Shown: in pieces, positions 45,249 through 54,368 of the stretch
Layout: the number at the start of each line of letters is the position of its first letter
Position numbering within the stretch: position 1 is the stretch's first letter
Source: Accumulibacter sp.
Lineage (GTDB): Bacteria > Pseudomonadota > Gammaproteobacteria > Burkholderiales > Rhodocyclaceae
NCBI GenBank assembly: GCA_020049495.1
Contig: JAIFKU010000038.1
Span: 1-62,908, forward strand
Direction: 5' to 3'
Length of the DNA stretch: 62,908 bases
Translations under genes and position numbers: made by a program
Notes under the pieces: generated by a model
Told to the model about the DNA's origin: nothing
Database searches by the model: none
What the model saw: the letters and a program-made list of their open reading frames with translations, nothing else

Positions 45249-45470
45249 ATGTTCTGGAACAGCTTTTCCGAATTTCTGGCTATGGGCAACCATGGCGTTT
45301 ATGTCTGGGGCTCGTTCGGTGTCATGGCCATCACGATGATCCTGGAACCGGTTCTGCTGATTCAGGGTCACAAGGGGCTTATTGCGCGTCTCAAGCGCGA
45401 GTTTCGTGCCGAAAAGTCAGATCGAAGCGTTGAGCGCACGACACCATTCGCCGGACAAGACAGGCAATGA
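45249..45470 (+). CDS. ccmD: Heme exporter small subunit CcmD
   Basis: A 73-residue protein with one membrane segment (YVWGSFGVMAITMILEPVLL) and a basic cytoplasmic tail. It stabilises the CcmABC-CcmE complex. It starts 3 bases after ccmC. Somewhat longer than the usual 45-65 residues; the last 15-20 residues are not conserved. Confidence 0.88.
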   Translation: MFWNSFSEFLAMGNHGVYVWGSFGVMAITMILEPVLLIQGHKGLIARLKREFRAEKSDRSVERTTPFAGQDRQ

Positions 45471-45486
45471 TTGCAATGCAAGTTTC

Positions 45487-45592
45487 CCTCACCCCCGACC
45501 CCTCTGATGGGGCAACTAGCCATTCGACTAAGCCGCCAAAAGATGGCAGCCAAGTCGCTGGTTATCCCGGAGGGCGGGGGAGGTTAGCGAGT
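45487..45592. repeat. Imperfect inverted repeat between ccmD and ccmE
   Basis: CCTCACCCCCGACCCCTC on the left pairs imperfectly with GGAGGGCGGGGGAGG on the right. An inner, weaker pair (AACTAGCC...GACTAAGC with GCCAAGTCGCTGGTT) lies between them. In most ccm operons ccmD and ccmE are nearly adjacent, so this about 150-base insert looks like a small repeat element. Confidence 0.55.
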
Positions 45593-45623
45593 CGCTGGTG
45601 CGACTTTTGTTTAAAGGCATGAA

Positions 45624-46103
45624 TTGAAAACACGTCACAAACGCATCGCACTGATCATTAGCGGCCTGGCTATTCTCGGTCTGGTCGTTACTCTGGTTCT
45701 CAACGCGTTCCAGAGCAATCTGGTGTTCTTTTTCTCGCCGACCCAGGTCGCTGCGGGCGAAGCACCGAAGGGCAAGTCGTTTCGTATTGGCGGCCTGGTC
45801 AAGGAAGGTACGATCAAGCGCGAAGCCGACGGCGTCACCCTGCGTTTTGTCGTGACCGATACCGAGAAGGACATGACCGTCGCCTACAAGGGCATTCTGC
45901 CCGACCTGTTCAAGGAAGGCAAAGGCGCGGTTGCCCAGGGCAAGCTCGGCGCGGACGGTGTTTTCATCGCTAGCGAAGTCCTCGCCAAGCACGACGAAAA
46001 CTATATGCCGCCCGAAGCCGCACTGGCGGTCGGTGATGCGCATGCCCGAGCGGCAGCCAACAAGGCTGCGGTCGACGCAACAGCCAAGACAGTCACGCAG
46101 TAA
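45624..46103 (+). CDS. ccmE: Heme chaperone CcmE
   Basis: A 159-residue periplasmic protein with an N-terminal membrane anchor ([20 protein letters not shown]), and the heme-binding His123 and Tyr127 in [12 protein letters not shown]. It carries heme to CcmF. The start is TTG 45624 (MKTRHKR); the ATG 7 bases before it runs into a stop after two codons. The unusual start may relate to the insert just upstream. Confidence 0.93.
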   Translation: MKTRHKRIALIISGLAILGLVVTLVLNAFQSNLVFFFSPTQVAAGEAPKGKSFRIGGLVKEGTIKREADGVTLRFVVTDTEKDMTVAYKGILPDLFKEGKGAVAQGKLGADGVFIASEVLAKHDENYMPPEAALAVGDAHARAAANKAAVDATAKTVTQ

Positions 46104-46123
46104 TAACAGGATACGGATAGCCC

Positions 46124-48115
46124 ATGATTCCGGAACTCGGACAATTCGCACTGATCGTCGCCTTATGCGTTGCCCTGGCTCAGGGCACGCTGCCACTGAT
46201 CGGCGCCCATCTGCATCGGCCGCAATGGATCGCCCTGGCACGACCGGCCGCCATGGCGCAAGCCTTGTTGCTGGCAGTCGCTTTTGCCTGCCTGACCACG
46301 GCTTTCGTGCACAACGATTTCTCGGTTCTGTATGTGATGCAGCATTCGAATTCCCTGCTGCCGCTGCCGTATCGTGTTGCCGCCGTATGGGGCGGGCATG
46401 AGGGTTCGCTGCTGCTGTGGGTGATCATGCTGGCGCTGTGGACGCTGGCGGTGGCGATCTTCTCGAAGCAGCTTCCCGAGGCTATGATCGCGCGTGTGCT
46501 CGGCGTGCTCGGCCTGGTCAGCGCCGGCTTCCTGCTCTTCATCCTGTTCACCTCCAACCCCTTCGAGCGCCTCCTGCCGGGCGCCGAGGAAGGTCGCGAC
46601 CTTAATCCGCTGTTGCAGGACCCGGGGCTAATCATCCATCCGCCGATGCTCTACATGGGTTATGTCGGCTTCTCGGTAGCCTATGCCTTTGCCGTTTCCG
46701 CCCTGCTTTCCGGGCAGCTCGACGCTGCCTGGGCACGCTGGTCGCGGCCATGGACCACCGCCGCCTGGGTCTTCCTGACGCTTGGCATCGCACTCGGCTC
46801 GTGGTGGGCCTACTACGAACTCGGCTGGGGCGGCTGGTGGTTCTGGGATCCGGTCGAGAACGCCTCGTTCATGCCGTGGCTGGTGGGTACTGCACTGGTG
46901 CATTCGCTGGCGGTAACGGAAAAACGCGGCAGTTTCAAGAACTGGACCGTGCTGCTGGCGATTTCAGCGTTCTCGCTGTCGCTGCTCGGTACCTTCCTCG
47001 TGCGTTCCGGCGTGCTGACCTCAGTCCATGCCTTTGCCACCGATCCGCGGCGCGGCATCTTCATTCTCGTCTTTCTCGTGGCCGTGATCGGCTCTTCGCT
47101 CGCTCTGTTTGCCTGGCGTGCCCCCAAGGTCGGTCTGGGCGGGCGCTTCGGCCTGTTCTCGCGCGAATCGCTGCTGCTGACCAACAATGTGCTGCTGATC
47201 GTCGCCTGTGCTTCGGTCCTGCTCGGCACGCTCTATCCGCTGCTTATCGACGCACTTGGCGCCGGCAAGCTGTCGGTCGGCCCGCCCTACTTTGATTCCG
47301 TCTTTGCACCACTGATGATTCCGGCACTGTTCCTGATCGGCGTCGCCCCGTTTGCACGCTGGAAACAGGCCAGCTTCGGTGAACTGGCGCGTACCCTGCG
47401 CTGGGCCTTTCTCGCCGCCGCCATGGTTGGCCTGGTGACGCCCTTCCTGCTCGGTGAATGGAAACCGCTGGTGGCCTTGAGCCTGCTTCTGGCTGCCTGG
47501 ATTGTCCTGAGTGGTCTGCTCAATTTTGTCGAGCGCGTGCAATCAACTCGTGCCGGCCAGCCTTTCATACGTGCTGCCGGCAAGCAGCCGCGCAGCTTTT
47601 TTGGCATGCATCTGGCGCATCTTGGCGTTGCCGTCTTCGTCATCGGCGTCGCCATGGTCAATGGCTATCAGGCCGAAAAAGACGTGAAAATGGAGGTCGG
47701 CGATACCGTTTCGGTGGGCGGCTACAGCTTCAGGTTCAACGGCGTGGGCGCACAGAAAGGACCGAACTACGTGGCCTTGGTCGGTGACGTGGATCTGCTG
47801 AAGGACGGTAAGGCCATCCGGAAAATGAGTCCGGAGAAGCGCAACTATGCCTCCTCCGGAATGCCGATGACCGAAGCGGCCATCGACACCGGTTTCTTGC
47901 GCGACGTCTATGTTTCGCTTGGCGAACCCATCGACCGAGCGAAACCGGAAGCCGCGTGGGCCGTGCGCGTTTATTACAAGCCCTTTGTTGACTGGATCTG
48001 GGGCGGCTGTGTGCTGATGGCGCTGGGCGGCCTGCTGGCCATGAGCGACCGTCGCTATCGGATCAAATCACGCGTCGCTACCAGCGCCAACGCCACGCTG
48101 GCGCAGAAAGCCTGA
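46124..48115 (+). CDS. ccmF: Heme lyase CcmF
   Basis: A 663-residue, multi-spanning membrane protein with the WWD-type motif WWAYYELGWGGWWFWDPVEN and conserved histidines (VWGGHEGSLLLW). It ligates heme to apocytochrome c with CcmH and CcmI. Complete. Confidence 0.95.
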   Translation: MIPELGQFALIVALCVALAQGTLPLIGAHLHRPQWIALARPAAMAQALLLAVAFACLTTAFVHNDFSVLYVMQHSNSLLPLPYRVAAVWGGHEGSLLLWVIMLALWTLAVAIFSKQLPEAMIARVLGVLGLVSAGFLLFILFTSNPFERLLPGAEEGRDLNPLLQDPGLIIHPPMLYMGYVGFSVAYAFAVSALLSGQLDAAWARWSRPWTTAAWVFLTLGIALGSWWAYYELGWGGWWFWDPVENASFMPWLVGTALVHSLAVTEKRGSFKNWTVLLAISAFSLSLLGTFLVRSGVLTSVHAFATDPRRGIFILVFLVAVIGSSLALFAWRAPKVGLGGRFGLFSRESLLLTNNVLLIVACASVLLGTLYPLLIDALGAGKLSVGPPYFDSVFAPLMIPALFLIGVAPFARWKQASFGELARTLRWAFLAAAMVGLVTPFLLGEWKPLVALSLLLAAWIVLSGLLNFVERVQSTRAGQPFIRAAGKQPRSFFGMHLAHLGVAVFVIGVAMVNGYQAEKDVKMEVGDTVSVGGYSFRFNGVGAQKGPNYVALVGDVDLLKDGKAIRKMSPEKRNYASSGMPMTEAAIDTGFLRDVYVSLGEPIDRAKPEAAWAVRVYYKPFVDWIWGGCVLMALGGLLAMSDRRYRIKSRVATSANATLAQKA

Positions 48116-48124
48116 GGACTTTTC

Positions 48125-48709
48125 ATGAACCGTTTTCTCTGGCCTCTGATCGGCTTTGCCGTTCTTGTCGTTCTGCTCACTGTCGGGCTCAACCTCAACC
48201 CGCGTGATGTGCCCTCACCGCTGGTCGGAAAACCGGCGCCGCTGTTCTCGCTGGCGAAACTCGCCGCACCTGATCAGACCTTTTCACCAAAGGACATGCT
48301 GGGCAAGGTGTGGTTGCTCAACGTCTGGTCGACCTGGTGCGTGTCCTGCCGTCAGGAGCACCCGGTACTGGTTGAAATGGCGAAAAGTAAAATGGTGACG
48401 CTGGTTGGCCTCAATTACAAGGAAGTGCGCGGGGATAGCAATATCGATTCGGACAAGCTCAGTGCAGACGCTGAAATGAAAATGGCGCTCGAGCGTTCCA
48501 GCACCTGGCTGAGAAAACATGGCGATCCTTACAGCCTTTCGGTGCTCGATCTCGACGGCCGCGTCGGAATCGACTACGGCGTCTATGGCGTCCCGGAAAC
48601 CTACGTCATCGACAAAGCCGGGGTGATCCGGCTGAAACATACCGGCCCAATCAGTCCTGATGCATTTTCCGGCAAGATCCTGCCGCTGCTTGCGGAGTTG
48701 TCAAGATGA
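48125..48709 (+). CDS. ccmG: Thiol:disulfide oxidoreductase CcmG/DsbE
   Basis: A 194-residue membrane-anchored thioredoxin with active-site WCVSC (Cys72, Cys75) and cis-proline in YGVYGVPETYVIDKAG. It keeps apocytochrome cysteines reduced for heme attachment. Overlaps ccmH by ATGA. Confidence 0.95.
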   Translation: MNRFLWPLIGFAVLVVLLTVGLNLNPRDVPSPLVGKPAPLFSLAKLAAPDQTFSPKDMLGKVWLLNVWSTWCVSCRQEHPVLVEMAKSKMVTLVGLNYKEVRGDSNIDSDKLSADAEMKMALERSSTWLRKHGDPYSLSVLDLDGRVGIDYGVYGVPETYVIDKAGVIRLKHTGPISPDAFSGKILPLLAELSR

Positions 48710-49179
48710 GAGTCTGGATAAGCATCCTGCTGCTGGCACTTGCCTCGTTTTCTTTCTCCCTGCAGGCCAAAGAAGCCGCGCCGCTGGCTCAGGACGAAGC
48801 CGTTGAAAAGCGCATGGTCGCCATTTCCTCGGAATTGCGCTGCCTGGTCTGCCAGAACGAGTCACTTTCCGGATCCAATGCCGAGTTGGCCAACGATCTG
48901 CGCCGCGAGATACGCACGCTGATCAGCGATGGCAAAAGCGATAACGACATCATGGATTTCATGGTCAGCCGTTATGGCGACTTTGTGCGTTACCGCCCGC
49001 CGCTCAAGGGCACCACCCTGCTCCTGTGGTTTGGCCCGGCGCTGCTGTTCATCGGCGGGCTGGTCGCACTCGTTCTCTACTTGCGCCGCCGTAACCTGGC
49101 CATCAGGGACACTCCGCTCAGCGCGAAAGAGCAGCAACAGGCCGAGCACCTGCTTAACGTCAAAGTCTCCGGGAAATGA
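48706..49179 (+). CDS. ccmH: Cytochrome c maturation protein CcmH (CycL)
   Basis: A 157-residue protein with a signal/anchor, redox motif RCLVCQNESLSGSNAELAND (Cys46, Cys49) and a C-terminal membrane helix. It presents reduced apocytochrome to CcmF. Overlaps ccmI by 4 bases. Confidence 0.95.
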   Translation: MRVWISILLLALASFSFSLQAKEAAPLAQDEAVEKRMVAISSELRCLVCQNESLSGSNAELANDLRREIRTLISDGKSDNDIMDFMVSRYGDFVRYRPPLKGTTLLLWFGPALLFIGGLVALVLYLRRRNLAIRDTPLSAKEQQQAEHLLNVKVSGK

Positions 49180-50402
49180 CCGCCATGACCGGTTTCATCC
49201 TCGCCGCAGCGCTACTTCTCCTGATCATCCTCGGAATCTTGCTGCCGCCGCTGTTGCGTTCCCCCAGGCTGGCTCGTGCCATTGACCGCCGTGAAGCCAA
49301 TCTGGAAATCTTTCGTGATCAGCTAAGCGAACTCGAACGCGACCGGGACGAAGGCTCGCTCGCCGAAGCTGATTTCGAGCAGGCCAAGAGTGAATTGCAG
49401 CGTCGCCTGCTCGATGAAGTTCAACCCGAGACCGTAACTCAGGAAAAATCCGGCGGACGCAAAAGCGCGCTGGCCATGCTCTTCGCCATCCCGCTGGCGG
49501 CCGCGGCCGGTTATGCGCTGCTTGGCAATCCGCAGGCGCTTGATCCGATGCACACGCAAGCCCGCATGAGCTCTCAGCAGATGGATGAGCTGCTGGACAA
49601 ACTGGTCGCCAGGCTCAAGGCCAATCCGGAAGACAGCAAAGGCTGGGTGATGCTGGCCCGCTCCTACAAGGCATTGGGGCGTTATGCCGAGTCGGCCGAA
49701 GCCTACAGCCACGGCGGTACCTTGGTCGACGCCGATCCTTCACTGCTGGCCGATTACGCCGAAGTCCTCGCCCAGGTGAATGGCGGCAGGCTTGACGGCA
49801 AGCCCGGGGAATTGATTGCCCGTGCGCTCAAGATTGACGCAAACGAACCGCAAGCTCTTTTCCTGGCTGGCGTAGCAGCCACGGAGCGGAAGGATTTCGC
49901 CGCCGTTGCCGATTTCTGGGGACGGCTGTTGGTGCAACTTGATCCCGGTTCGGAAGACGCCAAATCACTTCAAACCGCCGTTGACAAGGCACGCGAGACG
50001 ACAGCGCAAAGCGGTGGGAAAATTGCCAGCAAACCCGTCACAAAAACTGCCGCCAGCCCTGAAGCCATCAGCGGCGAAGTTACCCTCAGCGGCAAGATTG
50101 CAGGACAGGCCAGGCCTGATGATTTGCTGTTCATTTTTGCCCGCGCCGACGAAGGCTCACGCATGCCGCTTGCCGTGGTGCGCGCGCAGGTCGCCGATTT
50201 GCCGCTCCAGTTCCGTTTTGATGATTCGATGGCCTTACCCGGAGGGCAGAAGATTTCCGGGTTCAAGACGGTCAGCATAGAGGCGCGCGTAGCCAAGGCC
50301 GGCAAGGCACAAACTTCAAGCGGCGACCTGTTCGGCAGCATCAAGGGTCTCAAACCCGGCAGCCGCAGCATCAAGGTGGTCATCGATCAGATTCAGCCCT
50401 GA
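49176..50402 (+). CDS. ccmI: Cytochrome c maturation protein CcmI (CycH)
   Basis: A 408-residue protein with an N-terminal membrane part (LLLLIILGILLPPLL), a leucine-zipper-like cytoplasmic loop, a second membrane helix, then tetratricopeptide repeats (for example KGWVMLARSYKALGRYAESAEAY) and a beta-rich C-terminal domain. It binds apocytochrome c C-termini. Last gene of the ccm operon. ATG 49176 or 49185 possible. Confidence 0.92.
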   Translation: MTAMTGFILAAALLLLIILGILLPPLLRSPRLARAIDRREANLEIFRDQLSELERDRDEGSLAEADFEQAKSELQRRLLDEVQPETVTQEKSGGRKSALAMLFAIPLAAAAGYALLGNPQALDPMHTQARMSSQQMDELLDKLVARLKANPEDSKGWVMLARSYKALGRYAESAEAYSHGGTLVDADPSLLADYAEVLAQVNGGRLDGKPGELIARALKIDANEPQALFLAGVAATERKDFAAVADFWGRLLVQLDPGSEDAKSLQTAVDKARETTAQSGGKIASKPVTKTAASPEAISGEVTLSGKIAGQARPDDLLFIFARADEGSRMPLAVVRAQVADLPLQFRFDDSMALPGGQKISGFKTVSIEARVAKAGKAQTSSGDLFGSIKGLKPGSRSIKVVIDQIQP

Positions 50403-50447
50403 ATTCAATGAATTTCGCCACTTAATTCCCAGTGCCAGGAGATCGAC

Positions 50448-51047
50448 GTGGATCAATCGCTTGAACATTTTTTGGCCGAACTGGAAGAATTCGGCCAAGC
50501 CAACGACCGGTCGATCAGCGATCGGCCGCTCCGCATGCTCAATATCACGCGCGACACCGGTGAATTCCTGGCCGTGCTGGTACATGCCACCGGCGCACGA
50601 CGGATTCTCGAAATCGGCACCTCAAACGGTTATTCCACGCTGTGGCTTGCCCGTGCAGCGCGTGAGCTTGGCGGCCGTGTCACGACCATCGAACTCTCCG
50701 AGTTCAAGGTCGGGATGGCGGCAAAAAACTTCTCCTGTTCAGGATTGGCGAAAACCATCGTGCAAATTCAGGACGAGGCAGGTCAGGTGCTTGCCCGGCA
50801 GGACGATGCCGCCTATGACCTGATTTTCCTCGATTCCGAGCGCCCGGAATACCCCGGGTGGTGGCCCGACATCAGGCGAGTGCTCAGGCCGGGTGGGCTG
50901 CTTGTTGTCGATAACGCCACTTCGCACCCCCTGGAAATGGCGCCATTCGTTGCTTTGGTCAAAGCAGACCCTGGTTTTTCGACTTGCCTTGTGCCTGTCG
51001 GCAACGGAGAATTCATGGCCACGCGGATCAGCCCGGTCGGCGTCTGA
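50448..51047 (+). CDS. SAM-dependent O-methyltransferase (class I, caffeoyl-CoA OMT-like)
   Basis: A 199-residue protein with SAM motif RILEIGTSNGYSTLWLARAA and the family's DLIFLDSERPEYPGWW and GGLLVVDNATSHP. The GTG at 50448 has AGGAG upstream. It lies 20 bases before the RpiB-like gene, so it may be part of that unit. The acceptor is unknown. Confidence 0.83.
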   Translation: MDQSLEHFLAELEEFGQANDRSISDRPLRMLNITRDTGEFLAVLVHATGARRILEIGTSNGYSTLWLARAARELGGRVTTIELSEFKVGMAAKNFSCSGLAKTIVQIQDEAGQVLARQDDAAYDLIFLDSERPEYPGWWPDIRRVLRPGGLLVVDNATSHPLEMAPFVALVKADPGFSTCLVPVGNGEFMATRISPVGV

Positions 51048-51066
51048 TTAAATCAAGGAGATATCG

Positions 51067-51567
51067 ATGGCAGCCCAGGAAATCTGGATCGGCAACGATC
51101 ATGGTGGTTATGAACTGAAATTGCAGATCGTCGAGTTCCTGAAGAAGAAGGAATTCGCTGTACATGATGTGGGCACCGATTCAACCGAGATTGTGCGCTA
51201 TCCGTATTTTGCGCAGAAAGTCGCGGCTGCCGTTTCCGAAGGCCGAGCTTCGCGCGGGATCCTGATCTGCTCGACCGGGATCGGCATGAGTATCATCGCC
51301 AACAAGTTCAACGGCGTGCGTGCATCACTGTGCACCAGCACGTTCATGGGAAAAATGACGCGGGCGCACAACGACTCCAACATACTCTGCCTCGGCGGCA
51401 AGATCACCGGTACATTCGAAGCGCTGGACATTCTGGAGGCGTGGCTATCCACGGAATACGAAGGCGGGCGGCACGCCATCTCGCTCGGGCTGATCAAGGA
51501 TGCTGAAGAAGCGATCTGCAACCCGGCCGGCTGGCATCCCGATGGACAGACGACGGCAGTGATCTGA
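51067..51567 (+). CDS. RpiB/LacAB-family sugar-phosphate isomerase
   Basis: A 166-residue protein with the RpiB active-site motifs IGNDHGGYELKLQIVEFL and ILICSTGIGMSIIANKFNGVRA (catalytic Cys in CSTGIG) and the phosphate-binding RAHNDSNILCLGG. RpiB relatives isomerise ribose-5-P, allose-6-P, galactose-6-P or erythrulose-4-P. The C-terminal 20 residues extend beyond RpiB. Being next to an erythronate-type dehydrogenase, a tetrulose-phosphate substrate is an attractive guess, not shown. Confidence 0.82.
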   Translation: MAAQEIWIGNDHGGYELKLQIVEFLKKKEFAVHDVGTDSTEIVRYPYFAQKVAAAVSEGRASRGILICSTGIGMSIIANKFNGVRASLCTSTFMGKMTRAHNDSNILCLGGKITGTFEALDILEAWLSTEYEGGRHAISLGLIKDAEEAICNPAGWHPDGQTTAVI

Positions 51568-51647
51568 TCAATGCCGCCTTCCGTTCGCAGTGATTACTGA
51601 ACACCCGCCGCCAGCGGGATTGGCGCTGACGGGGCTGAGCCTGGCGT

Positions 51648-52313
51648 TTATCGGGTGTTTTCCAGCACCGTCCTGACCGCGATCAGGCCTGGACGCAAGC
51701 TTGAAAGCACCGGTTTCCCGGTGGCTTTGGCAATGGCTTCCTGCATGCGCGCCATGGACCCCTGGGCCAGAACAATGACCTCCGCCTTGTCGGCCACAGC
51801 CAGTGCGGCCTGGAGCAGGATGTTGTCGTGCACTTCAGGCTTGCCTTCGGACAAGGCCTGCAAAGCCCCTTTGGCCAGCCCCTCGACAATGCTGACCGGC
51901 TTGCCGAGTTTTCCGGCGACCGAACGTACCAGGCCGCAGGTCGGCACGATCGTGGTCTCGGCCGTTGCCAGGACGGCAATCGAAGAAGCCATTTCAACGG
52001 CCTGCCTGACCATCGGTTCGTCAATTCTCAGGATAGGCACCTTCACGAAGGGCTGTATCTGTTCAACGATATCGCCCATTGATGAACAGGTGCTCAGGAT
52101 GACATCCGCTCCCATATCCTCGCAGGCACGGCAGTAGGCAAACAGACGGCGTCTGACATCTGTCGTGATATTGTTGCCGGCTGCAATGACATCGGGGATC
52201 AGGCTGTCGTCAAGGATATTGATCAGGCGCTGTCCGGGCATGAGTTCGGAAAAAATGGCCTTGATCGGCTCAATTATCGAATGCGTCGTGTAAATGGCAG
52301 CAACGGTTTTCAT
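51648..52313 (-). CDS. Aspartate/glutamate racemase-family protein
   Basis: A 221-residue protein of the Asp/Glu/hydantoin racemase superfamily. The two active-site cysteines appear in ILSTCSSMGDI and TIVPTCGLVRSVAG. Members racemise amino acids or hydantoins; some act on sugar-acid derivatives. It follows the TIM-barrel isomerase gene by 96 bases, separated by a strong hairpin, and is co-oriented with the denD-like gene. The substrate is unknown. Confidence 0.78.
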   Translation of the reverse strand: MKTVAAIYTTHSIIEPIKAIFSELMPGQRLINILDDSLIPDVIAAGNNITTDVRRRLFAYCRACEDMGADVILSTCSSMGDIVEQIQPFVKVPILRIDEPMVRQAVEMASSIAVLATAETTIVPTCGLVRSVAGKLGKPVSIVEGLAKGALQALSEGKPEVHDNILLQAALAVADKAEVIVLAQGSMARMQEAIAKATGKPVLSSLRPGLIAVRTVLENTR

Positions 52314-52345
52314 CGATCACTCCTTATCGGGCTGCTGGATGCTGA

Positions 52346-52380
52346 TCCGGGTACCGACACGGTCAGTGTCGGTACCCGGA
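52346..52380. other. 15-bp perfect hairpin between two catabolic genes
   Basis: TCCGGGTACCGACAC and GTGTCGGTACCCGGA pair perfectly around a 5-base loop. It lies after the TIM-barrel isomerase gene and before the racemase gene. No T-run on either strand, so mRNA stabilisation or processing is more likely than termination. Its CCGACAC...GTGTC core is like the hairpin at 30333-30362. Confidence 0.75.
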
Positions 52381-52409
52381 GATGACTGGGGCTACTGAAA
52401 TTCCTATGC

Positions 52410-53345
52410 TTAACGGGGCAGGAGGGTTCTGATGTAGTCGCGGTTCATGGCACAAACCGTGAGGCCGTCACCGCCGTAGTGCTCGCACAGAAATGCGCTC
52501 TTGTAGCCGCAATCGATCGCCTTCTGGATGGCGATGCGGTAATTGATGATGCCGAGCGCCATCGACGTCGGATACGAGGCGATGAGGTTCTGTGCCTTGT
52601 CCTCGACACGCATGTAGTTCTTGACGTGCCAGTACTTGAGGTAGGGGGCGAGCTTCTCGATCATCGACAGCCAGTGCTCGACCGGGCGATGCAGACGCAC
52701 CAGGTTGCCGATGTCGGCGTTGGCACCGACGCAGGGCACATCGACGTCGTTGAGGAATTTCACCGTGCCATCGGCGGTGCCGATATACGTGTCTTCGTAC
52801 ATTTCGAGCGAAACTTCGAGCCCGAGTTGTTCGGCGTGCTTGCCGAGTTCACGGATGCGCGAGACCGCTTTCTGGTAGATGACCGGATCGTCGGGATTCT
52901 TGACACCGTCGGCAGTCCAGAACCAGAGTTCTGCTTTCTGAGCCGGGGTCAAAGGCCCGAACAATCCGAAGGAAACGGCTTCGCAGCCGATTTCCGCGGC
53001 CGTCTCAAGCAGGCGATGGCTGTAGGCCAGATGCTCGTCGCCGCGCTCGGGGTCGATGACGCTGCGTCGCGCGGTCGAAATCGCCGGGATGGTCAGACCG
53101 AGCGACTTGGTGAGCGCCATGAACTCGCGCCGACGTTCGGGCGAGAGGTCGGCCAGGCACAACCAGCTATCGGTCGGGTCGAGTTCGGTAAAGCCGGCGT
53201 CTACGATCTGGCTCAAAGTCTTGCGCCATCCCTCGACCGACTGGTTCTGCACCGAACTGCCGTCCGGCAGGGTGCCCGGGAAAGTCACCATGGCCGCGGC
53301 AATCGGCCAGTTATCGCGGTTGCGCGGCTTGCTTGTTGTCGTCAT
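52410..53345 (-). CDS. Sugar-phosphate isomerase/epimerase-type TIM-barrel protein
   Basis: A 311-residue xylose-isomerase-like TIM barrel. Metal/substrate-site stretches are GLEVSLEMYEDTYIG (metal-binding Glu), VGANADIGNLVRLH (Asp), YLKYWHVKNYM (His) and FLCEHYGGDG (Glu), the usual E-D-H-E set. Such proteins isomerise or epimerise free keto sugars or dehydrate inositol derivatives. It lies 18 bases after the erythronate-type dehydrogenase gene, so it probably acts on the product of that enzyme. Confidence 0.8.
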   Translation of the reverse strand: MTTTSKPRNRDNWPIAAAMVTFPGTLPDGSSVQNQSVEGWRKTLSQIVDAGFTELDPTDSWLCLADLSPERRREFMALTKSLGLTIPAISTARRSVIDPERGDEHLAYSHRLLETAAEIGCEAVSFGLFGPLTPAQKAELWFWTADGVKNPDDPVIYQKAVSRIRELGKHAEQLGLEVSLEMYEDTYIGTADGTVKFLNDVDVPCVGANADIGNLVRLHRPVEHWLSMIEKLAPYLKYWHVKNYMRVEDKAQNLIASYPTSMALGIINYRIAIQKAIDCGYKSAFLCEHYGGDGLTVCAMNRDYIRTLLPR

Positions 53346-53363
53346 TGCTGATTCTCCAAAAGT

Positions 53364-54338
53364 TCAGACCTTGATGCCCTGATCGGTGATGTAATCGCGG
53401 ATGATGGTTTCAACATCCTTGTCCGCGACGAATCCCAGCTTATGCGCACGCTCGTTGGTAAAACGCACGGGCCAGGAATCGACGATTCCCTGAATGCGTG
53501 CATCCGGTTTCCATTCCACGCGATCGGCCACCTTGTCACCGGCAATCTTGCGCAGGGCATCGACCATCTGCTTTACCGAGGACGTGTTGCCCGGCAGGTT
53601 GAGTACGCGATTCAAACCCCAGGCCGAAGACGGCAGGTCGTGGGCATGAATGAAAGCGTCAACTACCTTGCCGGGCGAGAGCAGCCAGACACTGGTTTCA
53701 GGGTTTACCGGGCAAGGCGACACCACACCGGCCAGCGGTTCGCGGATGATGCCGCTGGCGAACGAGGACGCCGCCAGATTGGGCTTGCCGGCACGCACCG
53801 AAATGGTCGGCAGTCGGAGCGAACGCCCGTCAATGAAGCCCTTGCGGCTGTAATCGGTAGTGAGATATTCGCAGCAGACCTTTTGCGCACCGTAGGAGGT
53901 CTGCGGATTGGGCGTGACCGAATCGTCCAGCACCGGCGGCAGGTCACCGCCGAAAGCGGCCACCGAGCTGGCAAAAACATAGCGCGGCGGACGCGCCTGC
54001 TTGCGGCAGGTTTCGAGCAGTGCGCGCGTGCCGTCGAGGTTTACCTTGTAGCCGAGGTCGAAATCGGCTTCGGCGCCGCCACTGACAATGGAGGCGAGAT
54101 GGAAGACCGAACCCGTATCGCCACCGAGGAGATCGGCGAGCAGCGCCTTGTCGGTGAGATCGCCGGTCACGCATTTCAGGCGCGGGTCGGCCTGCATCGG
54201 GAAGGCGATGTCGAGCAGGGTGATTTGGGAAATGCTGGCCTGCTTGCCTTCTCCATCAGCCAGGGTGCCACGCTTGAGCAGGGCTTGCGCCAGTCGATAG
54301 CCGATAAATCCGCCTCCACCCGTGATCAGTACCTTCAT
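53364..54338 (-). CDS. denD: D-erythronate dehydrogenase-like SDR
   Basis: A 324-residue extended short-chain dehydrogenase with NAD motif VLITGGGGFIGYRLAQAL and catalytic Tyr-Lys in TSYGAQKVCCEYL. The SLRLPTISVRAGKPNLAASS region is typical of the D-erythronate dehydrogenase (DenD) group, which oxidises erythronate at C2. First gene of the minus-strand run; an operator-like palindrome lies 31-67 bases upstream and a LysR gene is divergent. Confidence 0.82.
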   Translation of the reverse strand: MKVLITGGGGFIGYRLAQALLKRGTLADGEGKQASISQITLLDIAFPMQADPRLKCVTGDLTDKALLADLLGGDTGSVFHLASIVSGGAEADFDLGYKVNLDGTRALLETCRKQARPPRYVFASSVAAFGGDLPPVLDDSVTPNPQTSYGAQKVCCEYLTTDYSRKGFIDGRSLRLPTISVRAGKPNLAASSFASGIIREPLAGVVSPCPVNPETSVWLLSPGKVVDAFIHAHDLPSSAWGLNRVLNLPGNTSSVKQMVDALRKIAGDKVADRVEWKPDARIQGIVDSWPVRFTNERAHKLGFVADKDVETIIRDYITDQGIKV

Positions 54339-54368
54339 GATTTTCTCCAGTGTTGATTAAAAAAATTC

